From the NCBI RefSeq assembly GCF_030867095.1, contig NC_081824.1, positions 169,082,933 to 169,146,932 of the forward strand: a stretch of 64,000 nt of DNA, given 5' to 3'. Shown in pieces: positions 43,997-55,284 of this stretch (its first letter is position 1; each line of letters starts with the position of its first letter). The notes below the pieces were generated by a model. It was not told the origin of the DNA. It searched no databases and saw only the letters and a list, made by a program, of their open reading frames with translations. The position numbers and the translations under genes are program-made. This DNA comes from Alligator mississippiensis. Taxonomy: Eukaryota > Chordata > Crocodylia > Alligatoridae.

Positions 43997-44408
43997 GGTG
44001 CCAAATACATGCCCAGGGTGGGGAGCACCAAACAGACACACACACACACACACACGAGAAGCCTGTGCTCACAGCAGCACTGTCCCCCTGCCCTTCCCTG
44101 GCCAATCTTACCCCAGGCAGGAGGAGCAGTGCCTAGCCCAGCTCACCCCCAGCCTCCAGTTGCTGTTCAGGAGGAGCTGGGCCGGGCATGTGTGGGCAGG
44201 GTGGCACCTGCTCCAGTCTGCCTGCCTTACTCCTGCACGACAGCAGTGGTGCATGCCCACCCGCCTGCGTGGCGCACCATGCTGCTCTGCCTCCCCGCCG
44301 GACTGTGCCCCTACCCACCTGCCTCTGGCTGTAGCAGTGCCACTGACTGTGATGGGGTGCCAAAATACAACTTCACCCAGAGCACCATTTTCCCTAAGGC
44401 TGGCTCTG
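43997..44408. mobile_element. hAT-like insertion with perfect 8-bp target duplication
   Basis: GGTATTTG lies immediately before (43989-43996) and after (44409-44416). The complement of the right end begins CAGAGCCAGCCTTAGGGAAA, a good hAT terminus. The left end (ggtgccaaatacatgcc) does not show the matching CAG start and instead resembles a word just inside the right end (ggtgccaaaatacaac), so the left terminus may be rearranged. The interior is G/C-rich and carries a (CA)n tract. Frames of 189 and 159 codons in it arise from low stop density. Confidence 0.75.
44032..44055 (+). repeat. (CA)n microsatellite
   Basis: About eleven CA units inside the hAT-like element. Confidence 0.95.
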
Positions 44409-44484
44409 GGTATTTGCAAAGGAAAACTCCCTCACCAATATCCCAGAATTCTTTGACTATATTAATAAAATAATGAATAAAAGT

Positions 44485-44620
44485 AGGCCTGATTTGGAAT
44501 GATTTACATGGACTTTTGAAAAAGTCATAGTCAGAGTCCCTCACAAGAAGCTCTTACCATAATTATGCAGTCATGAGGAGAGAGACAGACAAGAAACCAG
44601 CTAAAAAGCACAGAATAATT
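44485..44620 (+). pseudogene. LINE reverse-transcriptase scrap
   Basis: One plus-strand frame gives FTWTFEKVIVRVPHKKLLP, which resembles the LINE RT block LDFxKAFDxVPHxxLL that carries the first catalytic aspartate, here lost. Flanking sequence is not readable. A small, old CR1-clade piece is likely. Confidence 0.42.
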
Positions 44621-44624
44621 CCTG

Positions 44625-45040
44625 TTAAGGAATCATTCCTATTGATGAAGCACTGATTTTTATGCTTCCTTATAACCTAGGAAGGATGGGATATTTAAGG
44701 AAATTGAAAGGCAGAGTCATTTTCATTTTTAAGGAATGGAATATATATTTTTAAGACCTTATATAACTGGCCTGTTGAACATACCTCCACATACTCTCAG
44801 TGAGGCCAAGAGCCTCACAGAATTGAAAAAGCAGCACTGGACACTTACGTGAACGTTGTAACAGTTCCACTGCTGCCATAGTAAAAGCTAAGAAGAAATA
44901 AGCAGGCAAGCAAAAAAAGAGCTTTCAGTTGGGAACTCGCCCCTCTTTGCATCGGAGCCAGTCTGTAATGGAGGTCAAAAGAAACTTTCCCAGGGGGCAG
45001 GTCACCCCATTGTTGCCTATTGCAGGGTTCTTATCTCTTC
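44625..45040. other. Unannotated spacer
   Basis: Nothing recognised. Confidence 0.45.
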
Positions 45041-45048
45041 CTCTGAGG

Positions 45049-45383
45049 CAAGGGTATTCATTGCCCTGGCTCAGGGGCCAAATCTGACTTGCAGAGGTGT
45101 GTGATCTGGCCCATGGGGTTCCTTCAGGGTCTGGAAATTTAGCAGCAGGGGAGCAGTGACTATTAATGCTGCCACTGCTCCCACACCACTGAATTTCCAA
45201 GCCCCATGGACCGAGTGACATGATCCTGTATGTGCAATCTGGCTGTCGTGGGGGCTGGGCCAGGGCCTGGCCAGTAGGCCTGATCCAGGGCATGCCAGAT
45301 CAGGCCAATAGACTGGATCTGGTCTGTGGACTGACACCGCAGCACTCATTTGGCTTGCATGGCCAAAAGGTTGGGCACCACTG
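45049..45383. mobile_element. hAT-like non-autonomous transposon
   Basis: The left end is CAAGGGTATTCATTGCC. The complement of the right end is CAGTGGTGCCCAACC. Flanks ctctgagg (45041-45048) and ctctgagc (45384-45391) agree at 7 of 8 bases, a convincing hAT target duplication. The interior is rich in tctgg, gcctgatcc and ctggcc words and is related in layout to the copies at 20212 and 51055. The 92-122 codon frames are spurious. Confidence 0.78.
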
Positions 45384-45394
45384 CTCTGAGCATC

Positions 45395-46570
45395 TGGTAC
45401 CAGTCACTGTCAGGGCCAAGATACCACACTAGAGGGATTGCTGGGCTGACCTGGCATAGTAAATTTTATGTTCCTAGAAATATTGTTACTTAGGACCCAG
45501 TCGTACACAGCCGAAATCAAATGCAGTGTCACTGCTGAAACTTTGCCACTGAGCTCAATGTGAGCCGACTCAGACCCTTAGTCTACCTGATTCCCTTTCT
45601 ACTTTAATAAGGACCCTCTTCAAACTGGCGATTAGCCGTGCCAGGCATTGCTGGCAAAGACGCGAAGAGAGGAATGAACACGAAGATTGCCACACTTTTT
45701 TGCTCCCAGAGCTGGCCCCTTTAGGGCAGAGTTGAGAGCCAGGGATAGGGATGAGGAGTAGGAAGTGAAAAAGGAAAGGGAAGGAAACTTGCATCATAGC
45801 AGACTCTGCTGTATCTGTTTGAGGGATAAATTTAGCTCCTGGTTCTCCAATGCTGTCGATCTGGCATCCACGCTAAATGTGCTTTAAAGTGGGAAGAAAA
45901 ATAATTATATAACGCAAACAAACAAAAATCGGTTTACCAAGAATTTTGTGGAGGCAGGATAACTGCACACACTACTGATTTTTGCCTCAACCACCAATTT
46001 ACCTTGTCTTGAGGGCACTGGAATATGTTAGAGGCATCCAGTGCCCACAGACTTCTGCCACTTGCAGCCAGGCCTCTACATGTGGCGCCAGCATTTGCTC
46101 CGAGTTGATCCTTTTCCAGCTCCTGTGAGGCGACGCCCTTCAGCTCTGACTCCTATTCCTAAATCTGCCCAGGATAGTGCTTGGCCCATTTGTCACCACC
46201 TGGCACCCTCTCTGAATGCAATTATACACCTTGCAGATATCTGTCTGGCAACAGATTGTATTGCTATGAGTGGCAAGATGACTCACCAGGATTTATGGGC
46301 AGGTTTAAATATTAAGACACAACATGTGTTTCAGGAGCCTTTTTGAGAGGGGAGGACAAGGCTCATTTCATAAGCAGAGATGAATGCCAGAGATGAAGCA
46401 CTTATCCTCCTCTCAGACACCATGGGCATATGTCCTCATGACAATGGGATTATTTTGGCCAGCATTATGAATTAACTTGGCATGAGTGTCTCAAATCTGC
46501 CCCTAAGGAAAGCCTCGGAAATGGTTTCTGACCTCCTCTACCTCTATCCTTCTCCTGAGGGCAGAATTAG
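45395..46570. other. Unannotated spacer
   Basis: About 1.2 kb without recognised features. The 101-codon frame at 46041-46346 has no motif or splice context. Confidence 0.5.
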
Positions 46571-46577
46571 ATGTGTA

Positions 46578-46865
46578 CTACAAACATTTAGAGAGGTTGG
46601 TTGAGCACTGCACTAGTACCCTGGAGTCCTGGGTGCTATACATGGGTTGTGCCACAGACTCAGTGAGTAACCTTGGACAAGTCCCTTATCCCTTCAGTGC
46701 CACAGCTCCTCTCTGTAGTACAGGGAAAGCTGTACCTCTTAGTTTTCTATTTAGACTGCAGATTCTTTGTCAGTGGGGACCATCTCCTTGCCTGAATTCT
46801 GTACTGGGTTCCGCATAGTAGTGCCCTGGTGTCAGCTGGGGCCTCCAAGTGCTATAAGGAATCTT
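46578..46865 (+). repeat. Near-full-length MIR-like CORE-SINE
   Basis: A tRNA-like head (gttggttgagcactgcacta, tggagtcctgggtgctatac) is followed by the core (ttgtgccacagactcagtga, gtaaccttggacaagtccct). The tail (agactgcagattctttgtca, gtggggaccatctccttg…ctggggcctccaagtgct) is the same as at 40755, 41998, 59540 and 62690. It is the most complete SINE in the window and shows that the four tail scraps belong to this kind of element. Dead and diverged. Confidence 0.76.
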
Positions 46866-46869
46866 TTTC

Positions 46870-47955
46870 AAGGCCTTGGGGCCTCAGAGAGACTGTTACA
46901 CCCAGTTCTACTGTCCTGCCCCCAGGCTAGAGAGAGGGGCATTTGGAGAGCTAGAAGGTTTATTGTGTAGGCACTTGTCTACTCCATGCTGGTTGTTTGC
47001 CAGGTCTCTATCTTAAAGGACAAAGAGTATAAAGATATTTTGTTTGTGTAGTTGCAGGTACCAGAGAGAGGAATGAGGCAGCATCTACAGCACCTGGAGA
47101 CCTGGAACTGATTTTGCTGCCACCGATGACTTAACTACAGTTGTTTGAGGTGACATGGAGACTAGACCTGATGGTCCTCCCATTTAAAACAGAGAAAGGT
47201 CACTGTTATGGCTGCCTGAACCAAAGTGTCACTCTGGCTGCACCAGCAGGGCAATTTGTCGGTGCCAGGTCATCTATTTGGACTTTTTTCTCTCATTACA
47301 TCACCTCTCCATATTTTTCCTCTGTCACACCTGTCTTGAGGTACAGCATAACCTCCTCCTGAATCCACAGGACCCTGCTGCATTCCAGACATAAAACAGC
47401 TCTGCTAAGTGGTGCATAGGCAGAGAAAATAAAAAGGTCTCTAGGCAAAAGAGAAGCATGTTCTTGAATGCTGCAGTCCCTCAAAAGGTGTTTCTGTTTA
47501 ATCTGAAATTACAAGATGTAGGTACTTACAAACTGTTTAATCTGAATTACAAACTGTAGGTATTGCAAGAGCAAATAGCTAAAGCCAAGATGTTATAATC
47601 AGCTCTGGGATGGATCCCTGTACCTGCAGGAAGATGATTGTGGCATGGAGGCCTACCTAAAATGAGGGGCTTTGTCACTGACTGGGGAGCTGATCATATA
47701 AGGAGGGACAAAGTGTAATTTGTGGTGTTCAGTGATCACTCTGAGGAAATGAGTCTTACTGAGGTCTGCTTCATTTAGTGCCTAGTTGTAACTGGCTAGT
47801 ACTGCATAAATGAGCCTTTCTGTATGTGGTTCCAAATAGCATATGCCAGAACCTCTTACAGGTGTAATTCTGCACAAAACCTATTGGCAAGTGTGTTACA
47901 TGTCTTCCCCACTGTGCCCCACTTAGAGAAGATAGGAGTTGTTACAGCCCCTAAG
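46870..47955. other. Unannotated spacer
   Basis: About 1.1 kb with nothing recognised, apart from a short local duplication of 'ctgtttaatctgaaattaca' and 'ctgtttaatctgaattacaa' near 47494-47556. Confidence 0.5.
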
Positions 47956-47963
47956 TGGAATCC

Positions 47964-48045
47964 TGGATTTCTAGCTCAAGTGGTAGTTCATGCTTCTGGC
48001 TCAAGCAGTTTATGCTTCTGGCACTAAAGTAGCTGGGTTCAATCC
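47964..48045 (+). repeat. tRNA-derived SINE head
   Basis: tagctcaagtggtagttcat is a good pol III A box, and gctgggttcaatccctggtg contains a perfect B box (GGTTCAATCC). Between them lies a duplicated catgcttctggctcaag / tatgcttctggcac. The arms do not fold into a complete tRNA. Most likely a tRNA-derived SINE related to that at 42250. Confidence 0.55.
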
Positions 48046-48049
48046 CTGG

Positions 48050-48455
48050 TGCTTTGTCAGGAGTTGGCTGTCACAGAAGTGCTCCTGCACTCTGTTACAG
48101 CATCTATATGCTGCTTGAGTACTGACTGAAATCTCTGACAAGCCTCTACCTCAATGGGCCAGAGTGAAAAGCAGCATTCTTTTAATGAGATGGAAAGCAT
48201 ATTGCCTCATTTCACAACAGGCAAACTTTAGCCAAAATGCTCACATTTGGCTAATCAAAGCTAGGCACTTATGACTGGGACTTCTAAAGGAGCCTCATAG
48301 TAACCTGGGTTCCCAAATCCTCTCTCAAGCCCCTTTGAAGACCTCCTCCTTAAATCAGTAACTTGATTTTTCTGGAGGTTCTGAGTTCCCACTGCCTACT
48401 GCAGGAGCAATGAATGCTGCATGCCACTGAAAAATGAGAGAGCTTGCCTGTGTCC
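48050..48455. other. Unannotated spacer
   Basis: Nothing recognised with confidence. Confidence 0.4.
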
Positions 48456-48459
48456 TCAA

Positions 48460-48530
48460 AGACAGATTTAGGTTCCTAACTTTAGGCACCCACGTTTGAA
48501 ACTGTTGGCCTTTCTGAGTTCAGCTTGAGG
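48460..48530. repeat. Fragment of ancient 'cctaactttaggcacc' repeat
   Basis: gatttaggttcctaacttta followed by ggcacccacgtttgaaactg matches the same reptile repeat as at 13490, 38222 and 43662. Confidence 0.45.
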
Positions 48531-48534
48531 TATT

Positions 48535-51040
48535 TCTACACTGCGATACTCAGTCCTCCCTTCTATTCTGGTGTCCTTTCGCCTACTCAAAAAATGCAGC
48601 CTATGTTAAAATAGTCAACTCAAGGAATTTTCTTTCTTTCCTCTTCCCAACTCATTCACATTGACTATTTTTGTCCTGAGTCACTTGGTCTCATTTCAAA
48701 ACGAGGCTCACAAACCTCAAATGAAAAAAAATGCCTGTCTCCTGCCTGAAAGAAAAGCAAGAACTGGGTCTGAGAGGTCTTTGCTGGTTGATCTTTCTCC
48801 ATAGTAGGGACTGTGTATCTAGCTTTGTTGAGGCAGCTTGCTCTTATCTCTGCTTCACTGGAACAAGACACAGCTGGGACTAGCCTCCCCAGTTCCTCTT
48901 TGCAAGATCTTGATTTTCATGGAAACATAAGTCACTCTGGCATTTCGAAAGGTCTCTTCAGTGTTGGGGATCAAAGGCTCCAGCACCTTCCATCACGAAA
49001 AATTGTGCCAGCATTTTCGTAACAAAATAATTGTGTGCCCTGCTCAACAGACATCACTAATGGCAGGCTCAAGGAACACCACCTCAGTACCTGGTAGTTG
49101 AGATGTAATAAAGCCTGCTATACTTAGGATCACATTGGCACTTCCAATTATAAAACCCTATTTTCAGGCTTTCAAAATGGTGTCATTTTAAAATTGCTCC
49201 TAGCAAACTGCCTCAACTTTGGGATATTTTTTTTCTCAACTTGTTCTTTAAAAAAACCCAACAACATTGTTTTTGACTATTTTGAACTACACGTTTGAAA
49301 AATAAACAGAGGTTTGATGGCTTCGGAGCTATTTTTTGTGCTGGTACAAGTTAAAAATAGGTGTGATCTATAAAACTCAGGTTCACAGGGGGCACTATTT
49401 CCCTTACTGCCTGACATGTTTTAAGCATGCCTCCTGAGGCATTTAGCCTACAAGCACCATGACCCAAAACTCATTTACATAATGGACCAAAATGGCTCCT
49501 CTGAACTTCAAAGTACTTTTCAGTGTAAACTGTTCGTTTCAGAGGAAGTTAATCCCAGTACAAGAAACTGTCACAAGGGCTGTGTATCCCTGGAGCTTCA
49601 GCTGGCCCCATCCTTGTGGAGGGCCCAAAGAGACTAGCGTTGAGGGTCACTCACAATAAGGGCCATCTTTGGCCTCATGGGGAGAGTTTTCCACTGGTCC
49701 TCTTTACATCGTTCACAGGCTGATCATTTTCTTTCTGTCTGGAATGAATTTCCCCCTTAACTCAATGTCATGGAAATGTGATCCATAAAACATTGGATCA
49801 AATGCACAAACATTTATCTAGAGAGGAATGGGTCTGGTAAGTCATAGGCATTTTAGAAACAAAGCTGCCTTCTAAATAAAACACAAAGGAATTAAATGTT
49901 TAAAGCCTAACCAGTGAAAGCTGGGAAATGCATAGCTAAGACCACTCTGTGTGAAGGACTGAGCCAACTTTGTACGCCATGGCGGAAGTTATACATAAAC
50001 GTCAATTTCAGCTTTAAATTTCTTGGCTTTGGTCATGTCCTTCCCAACTGTGGTATAATTTAGTGGGAAGGAGGCTGTATTTGGGACTGACATGAAAGAG
50101 CAAGACATACAGTCAAATTCAGACTGGGATACATCCTACTAATACCAAAATACTGCCCCTTCTCTCCCTGGGTGCACAAGATCTGAATAGCAGTGGAGCC
50201 AGTATGTCTCTGTTGTTCAGACTGAACCTGTTACCCCAACCTACGTGCAGCGAAGCTCCTTTTTTGTGTGGGTTCCACCTGAAGGCAGATAGAGGGGAAT
50301 TCTTCTGCAGGGGTCAGCAGATCCGCAGATATACAAGCAGCTTAGCTGAGTATCATTGTGCATGCACTGAAGGGTAGAATGGAAATGAATAAGTTTTAGA
50401 CTCCTACTGCAAGCTACTTTTTGGGAAAGAAACGGAGGAAGAAGAGTAACACTAGTCTACAATGCATGAAGCTTTCCAGTTTGCTACTCACTAACATCTC
50501 ACTCACTGGGGTCTGATTTCTCACCTACCCACCACTAGAGCTGCCTGTCTCATCAGACCCAGGCTATGCCACTCTTCCATGCAGTACTGTGCGGTCGTGA
50601 GTTTCTGGCTTCATACAATAGGTTTCAATGTCCTTCATCACCTGGGCAACTAATAACCAGATCTGTTTGCACAACTGTGAGAAAAATGGCACATGAAAAC
50701 CAATGAAACCCAAGCATAATAGTTCTAGTTACATGAAAGGATGTGAAAGGACAAATTAGACAATTTTGGTCATTGCAGATTTTTGACACCACTTGGCAGT
50801 TGTAAGGTTGCTTTTTTTTTTAAGTCAACATTTAATAAAAAGAATATTCAGTTTCTTACTGTTAGGTGAAATTAGCCAAATGACACATTGTGATATTTCC
50901 CCGACTTTATTTAATTGCTGGCAAGAAAATACTTCAAAGCAAAGAGCAACTGAGCACCACTGATTTATATTTCTACAGCTTCTCTTGTGCATACCTCATG
51001 ATTTTCCCCCGCATCCAAGTAGGTACAGAATAAAGGCTTT
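48535..51040. other. Mostly unannotated, 2.5 kb
   Basis: AT-rich DNA, notably free of recognised transposons. No exon-like frame. A candidate stretch for conserved non-coding DNA, which needs a comparison with other species. Confidence 0.5.
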
Positions 51041-51054
51041 GGTATTCCTTAAGT

Positions 51055-51489
51055 CAGTGGTGTCCAACATAAGCCCCATGGGCCACATTTGGCCCATGGA
51101 GTCACTCCATCCAGCCTGATGGATTTTGGGGGGAATGACCAGCAGTGGGCATGCCGTGCTGCAGAATCTGGGGCACTCTGGCCCTGGTGAACATGGCCTT
51201 TGCCAGCAGTCAGGTGAGCAAAGGCTGCTCTGACACAGTCCCACTTACCCTGAAGCCACCTAGACTGCCACTGCTTGCTTGCCTGTGCCACAGTAAGTGG
51301 CCACCTGGTTGGGGCTTCTTGCCCCACTGCTGCTATGATGCCAGCCACTGTGGTAACTGCTGATCCCTCACTGCCACAATGGCTGTGGTGGCTACTACCA
51401 TTGCCCTGTGTCCCATATTTGGCCCAGCCCTGCAAGGAGCCTTGCAGTCCGAATCTGACCTGAGGCCCCAGGTAAGTTTGTGAGCCCTG
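51055..51489. mobile_element. hAT-like non-autonomous transposon
   Basis: The left end is CAGTGGTGTCCAACATA. The complement of the right end is CAGGGCTCACAAACTTA. Flanks ccttaagt (51047-51054) and ccttaaaa (51490-51497) agree at 6 of 8. The interior holds cacatttggcccatgg and catatttggcccagcc words characteristic of this element style. The 166-codon minus-strand frame inside it is not a gene. Confidence 0.72.
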
Positions 51490-51499
51490 CCTTAAAACA

Positions 51500-52560
51500 C
51501 CTTTTGAGGAAGGACAGTAGATGTCATGGACGCTGTCTTCATGCAGCACTGCAGAGCTCTATCAAATAAAGTTGGTTAGGTCCACGTAACCTTCCTATGT
51601 ATCTAGGCTGACTGCAGTTCTGTTAAATATTGACAGACAGAGGAGAGGCAAGAGGAATCCAGACAGGCAAAACTGTAATCCAGCCTTGATCACTGGGCTA
51701 AGACCTCCTCAGATTTATGGTTATCTGACCTGTCATCTCTGGGCAAGTGGTGTCACTGGAAAGCACATTCCCAATTGCTTTCTGAGGAGGAAGACTGTGT
51801 GCAGGGGAGACAGCATATTCTGTCAAGGTCACCTATTACTAATGGGCCTATTTGCAGTCCAGACTAAGTGCTAAGGCAGTGCAAAACTGTAGAGCAATTG
51901 GATTTGTGTCAAAGAGCATGGATTACTCCAGTGGGACTGTGAGGCATGGACCTTAGCAACTGAGCTTGTTTACAATGTGTGTTTGCATGTGAGGGAAGGG
52001 AAGACAGGAGGTGTGTGAATAGGAAGTCAGGCAGCAAAGACTAGTGTGTGTGTTAACAGAAGAATAGTTTTACTAGGTTGCCTCTTGTATAAGTCCCAAA
52101 CACCTCTTATATATGCCCTTTATTGTTTAAAGAACAGACTCTTTCTGTCATAAGAGTTGGCTGCTCTTGGGTGGCTTTACTGAAAGATGAGCAACAACAA
52201 AGATCATTTTGCCTTGCTAGACTAGGAAAAGCTGGAAAAATGTTTTGTAGCTTGGGCTGAAACATCCACACTGCTGCATTGCAATGGAGCCATGTGATTC
52301 CCATCGATGTCAGGACTCCTGCTGCTAACTCCTCCAGGAGATACTTGTTGTAGGAGTCAGAGTTTTAGGGCCTTTTCAGTTCCTGTAGGAGAGATGTACG
52401 AATTAAGGTAGAACAAATTTCTTCTGGCCAGAGGCTGCAATCTCTAAGCTCTCACACAAGTGTCTTACAAAGGAGATTTAAACCATGTCACACCTCTTCA
52501 GGACAAGGCATCCCTGAATCTTTACACATGCTCTGGGGTATGTGCGTGTGTGTGGTGGGG
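51500..52560. other. Unannotated spacer
   Basis: About 1.1 kb without recognised features. Confidence 0.5.
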
Positions 52561-52567
52561 GGGAGGC

Positions 52568-52853
52568 GTTTAAATTGAAGTGGCTCTCAGGAGCCTATCT
52601 AATTAAAGCAACCTAAGCATCTTGTATATTCATCATCCTGCACTTCAAAATGGTGGCAGGGGCACTTTAACTAAAGTTTATTTGATGAGCTTTAGTTAAA
52701 GCGCCCCTGCCACCCTTTTGAAGCATAGGGTCACTGAACGGATGCGACACCAAAGCGCACTCCAGCAGCCAATTAGTGCCAACGGACTCAATTAATCAGA
52801 GCTAATTACAATGCATCAGACCAGGTGTCAGGCACATGTGTCAGTGCCCAGGG
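52568..52853. mobile_element. Second copy of the 19719-20034 foldback transposon
   Basis: It aligns to that copy over cgttt, aaaatggtggcaggg, the central foldback (cactttaactaaagttt / gagctttagttaaagcgcc) and the gccacc…agcatagggtcactga stretch, in the same orientation. The central arms here are longer than in the first copy. Ends are less clear. No coding capacity. Confidence 0.66.
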
Positions 52854-53117
52854 CTACTCCCCCAGACAGGATTTCTTAGAACCCCAAATGGAATTTTTTT
52901 TCTTTTTTTTGTAACCAGAGCTGGTTGGCAGTCTGTTCTATATGCTGATGGAAAAATGCTTGGGGAAAAACAAACCACTCCGACAGTCATTAGGACAACA
53001 GGAAAATAAATGAGACTCTCTCACCAAAACTATCTGGTCTAAGGCATGAGAAGTGCTTTAGCAAAAATGAAGGTGAAGTGCTAGAAGTACTATGGTTGAA
53101 TGTTATGTAGGCAAAGT

Positions 53118-53190
53118 TTCAGAGTCAGCTCTTCAGCTAGTATAACAGCGTAGCTCCATGCTGACTTGCATCACCTAAGGAACTGGCTCA
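53118..53190. repeat. Fragment of ancient 'agctccat…' amniote repeat
   Basis: ttcagctagtataacagcgt followed by agctccatgctgacttgcat resembles '…cagctggtgtaaatcagcatagctccattgact…'. Short and decayed; see also 33125. Confidence 0.38.
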
Positions 53191-53194
53191 GTTA

Positions 53195-55280
53195 CATTGC
53201 TCCAATCTAAACCAGATATTCTCATCAATCAGCAGCAACGGGGACAAAGGCAGTCTTGCTACTCATTCTGCTTCTCAAGTCTCATATTCTGCAAGTGACA
53301 GCCCACACCTCCATGGCTTATATCTACAAAGCCTGGCATTTCACAGTGGTTCTCATCCAAGGCCCATGCTCAGTGCATGCAGTTCAGCATGGCCATTCAG
53401 TCCTAGCATCACAAAGGGCTTGCCTTTATCTAAGCTCACTAAAGTCACTGCAAACACTCCCCATTCCTTCTTCCCCTCTCCCATTGCCTTTCAACGGGAC
53501 TTTAGATCAGTCCTGTAGAACTGAGTCTAAGCTGTTTTCCCTTAAATGGACCTTGACAAGCCCATATAGGCTTTATTTCTTAAACCTTAAAATAATTCAG
53601 TCTGACAGGGTCATGGCAACGTTGCCACTGTGTCTGAAAACATTCTTCATTATATTACTCATGCTCTTTAAAATATCTTACCTATTCATTTCCGTTCTCC
53701 TATTTTGAGTGCCTGACAATGCTACAATAGGTTGTTCCCTCAGTAGTGGAATTTAAGAGGCGCACCGGATCCATCCCTCAATGTTCTGTGTCGCCACAAG
53801 AACAACTAAAGGAGTGGAGTCCTCCCAAAGCTGCCTAATACTGAGAACCAACAGTCCGGATGCTGGCATAAGACACTGTCTTGGTTACAAATGAAACCGG
53901 CTAGTAATCTTGAATGAGTTGGATGGTTTCTTTCTTTCTGTCTTTCTTTTAATATGCACACAGAGCAGATGAGGGCACTGGCACAAAATCCGTCGGAAAA
54001 CAGAGTAATTTTACTGGAAAGCACCCCATAAAAATAGCTTGGGTGGGGATGGATAGTCAGGCACCCAAAATAAGAATAAAGGAATGAACAGGTAAGAAAT
54101 CTAAAATGTCTCTTCCACCCTTGCTTTCAGTGCTGGACAGTTCTATCATGACAGCTAGAAAAGCTATCCTGACAGCAGTAAAGTAGAGCAAAATGAAAAT
54201 TGAAAGAGAGGAGGTGATGGCATCCTTAGGACTCTGGTGAGGTTCTGCATGTGGAGATTTTTACCTTGAGGCATCTTCTTATATAGAAGTGAGTTGCTAA
54301 AGGTTTATTTGGCCTTTGTCAGTGCTTGGGATATGTGCAAATCCTAGTCAGTAGCAATTAGCCCCAAGGCAAAGCTATCCGCAAAGATTTCACGGTATGT
54401 TTAACCTTGGGGAGAACTCCCCACCTTCTGCACTCCGTTCAACTGGTGTCACCATCATCTCTAATGATTTATTTCTAGTTAAATATCATATCCTGAGCTC
54501 CATCCTCATATTTCACAACCTGTTGATTGTTTTTACCATGATCAATGCACCTTTTATTGCTATTCGATTATACCAGCTTTGATGATTCCATCTTCTCCTG
54601 GGTCTCCCCTGAAACCTAGTGTTTCATTCAGTAGATCCACCTCATTTCCATTCTTTATCTTTTTGAGAGAGGTCCCACAGGACTTTGTTCTTGTTTCCCC
54701 ACTTTTCTCCCTTTACTGTCTCTCACTGAGTAATATTACCTGCAGGCAAATCCTTGACCACCACACCAGGGCTGATCACTGACAAATCTACGTCTCCACT
54801 CCATGTCTGTCCCCTTCTATACAAACCAAAAATCTTAGCCTTCCTTTCTGACATTCCCTTGTGGTTATTAAACTGTCATGTTGCATCTGATGTGGTGAAA
54901 ACCCCTCCTTCTTCCCTTTACAGGATATTAAGAGTAAGCAGAACACCTATGAGGAATGAAGAAGGGAATTAATTAGCAAGGAGAGTTCCATCTTAGAGGT
55001 CGGAGTGCAGAAGTAACTTAAGAATGACCCACAGCCTCGTTAAGTAGGAACTTGTAAAGAAAATTAAAATTAAATTAATTTACAAGCAAAAGGTCCTGCA
55101 GCCCCATAAATAAAAAGGCAGAGTAGCTAATGGAAGCAATGGAATTTGCTGCATTCAAGGTGGAAGTAAAGCTTAGACTGCTTCCTGAGATGAAAATGCG
55201 GGTAGGGAGCAGATAATCTTCATACCAGGATACTGAAAGAATAGCCATGTGTATTTTCAATTAATCTGTCAATTTGTAAC
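53195..55280. other. Mostly unannotated, 2.1 kb
   Basis: The 150-codon plus-strand frame at 53256-53708 has hydrophobic stretches but no recognisable family, no good start context and no supporting splice signals. Nothing else recognised. Confidence 0.45.
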
Positions 55281-55284
55281 TGGT

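Noticed and set aside
44032-44055. CRISPR-like or regulatory tandem array
   Set aside because: It is a plain CA dinucleotide microsatellite.
43887-44473. Overlapping 189- and 159-codon plus-strand frames
   Set aside because: They lie mostly inside the hAT-like insertion 43997-44408 and include translated (CA)n repeat (alternating T-H). No motif.
51049-51549. 166-codon minus-strand frame
   Set aside because: It coincides with the hAT-like element 51055-51489, and no transposase motif is present.
53256-53708. 150-codon plus-strand frame with hydrophobic stretches
   Set aside because: No recognisable family and no splice or promoter context. The hydrophobicity follows from T-rich DNA.
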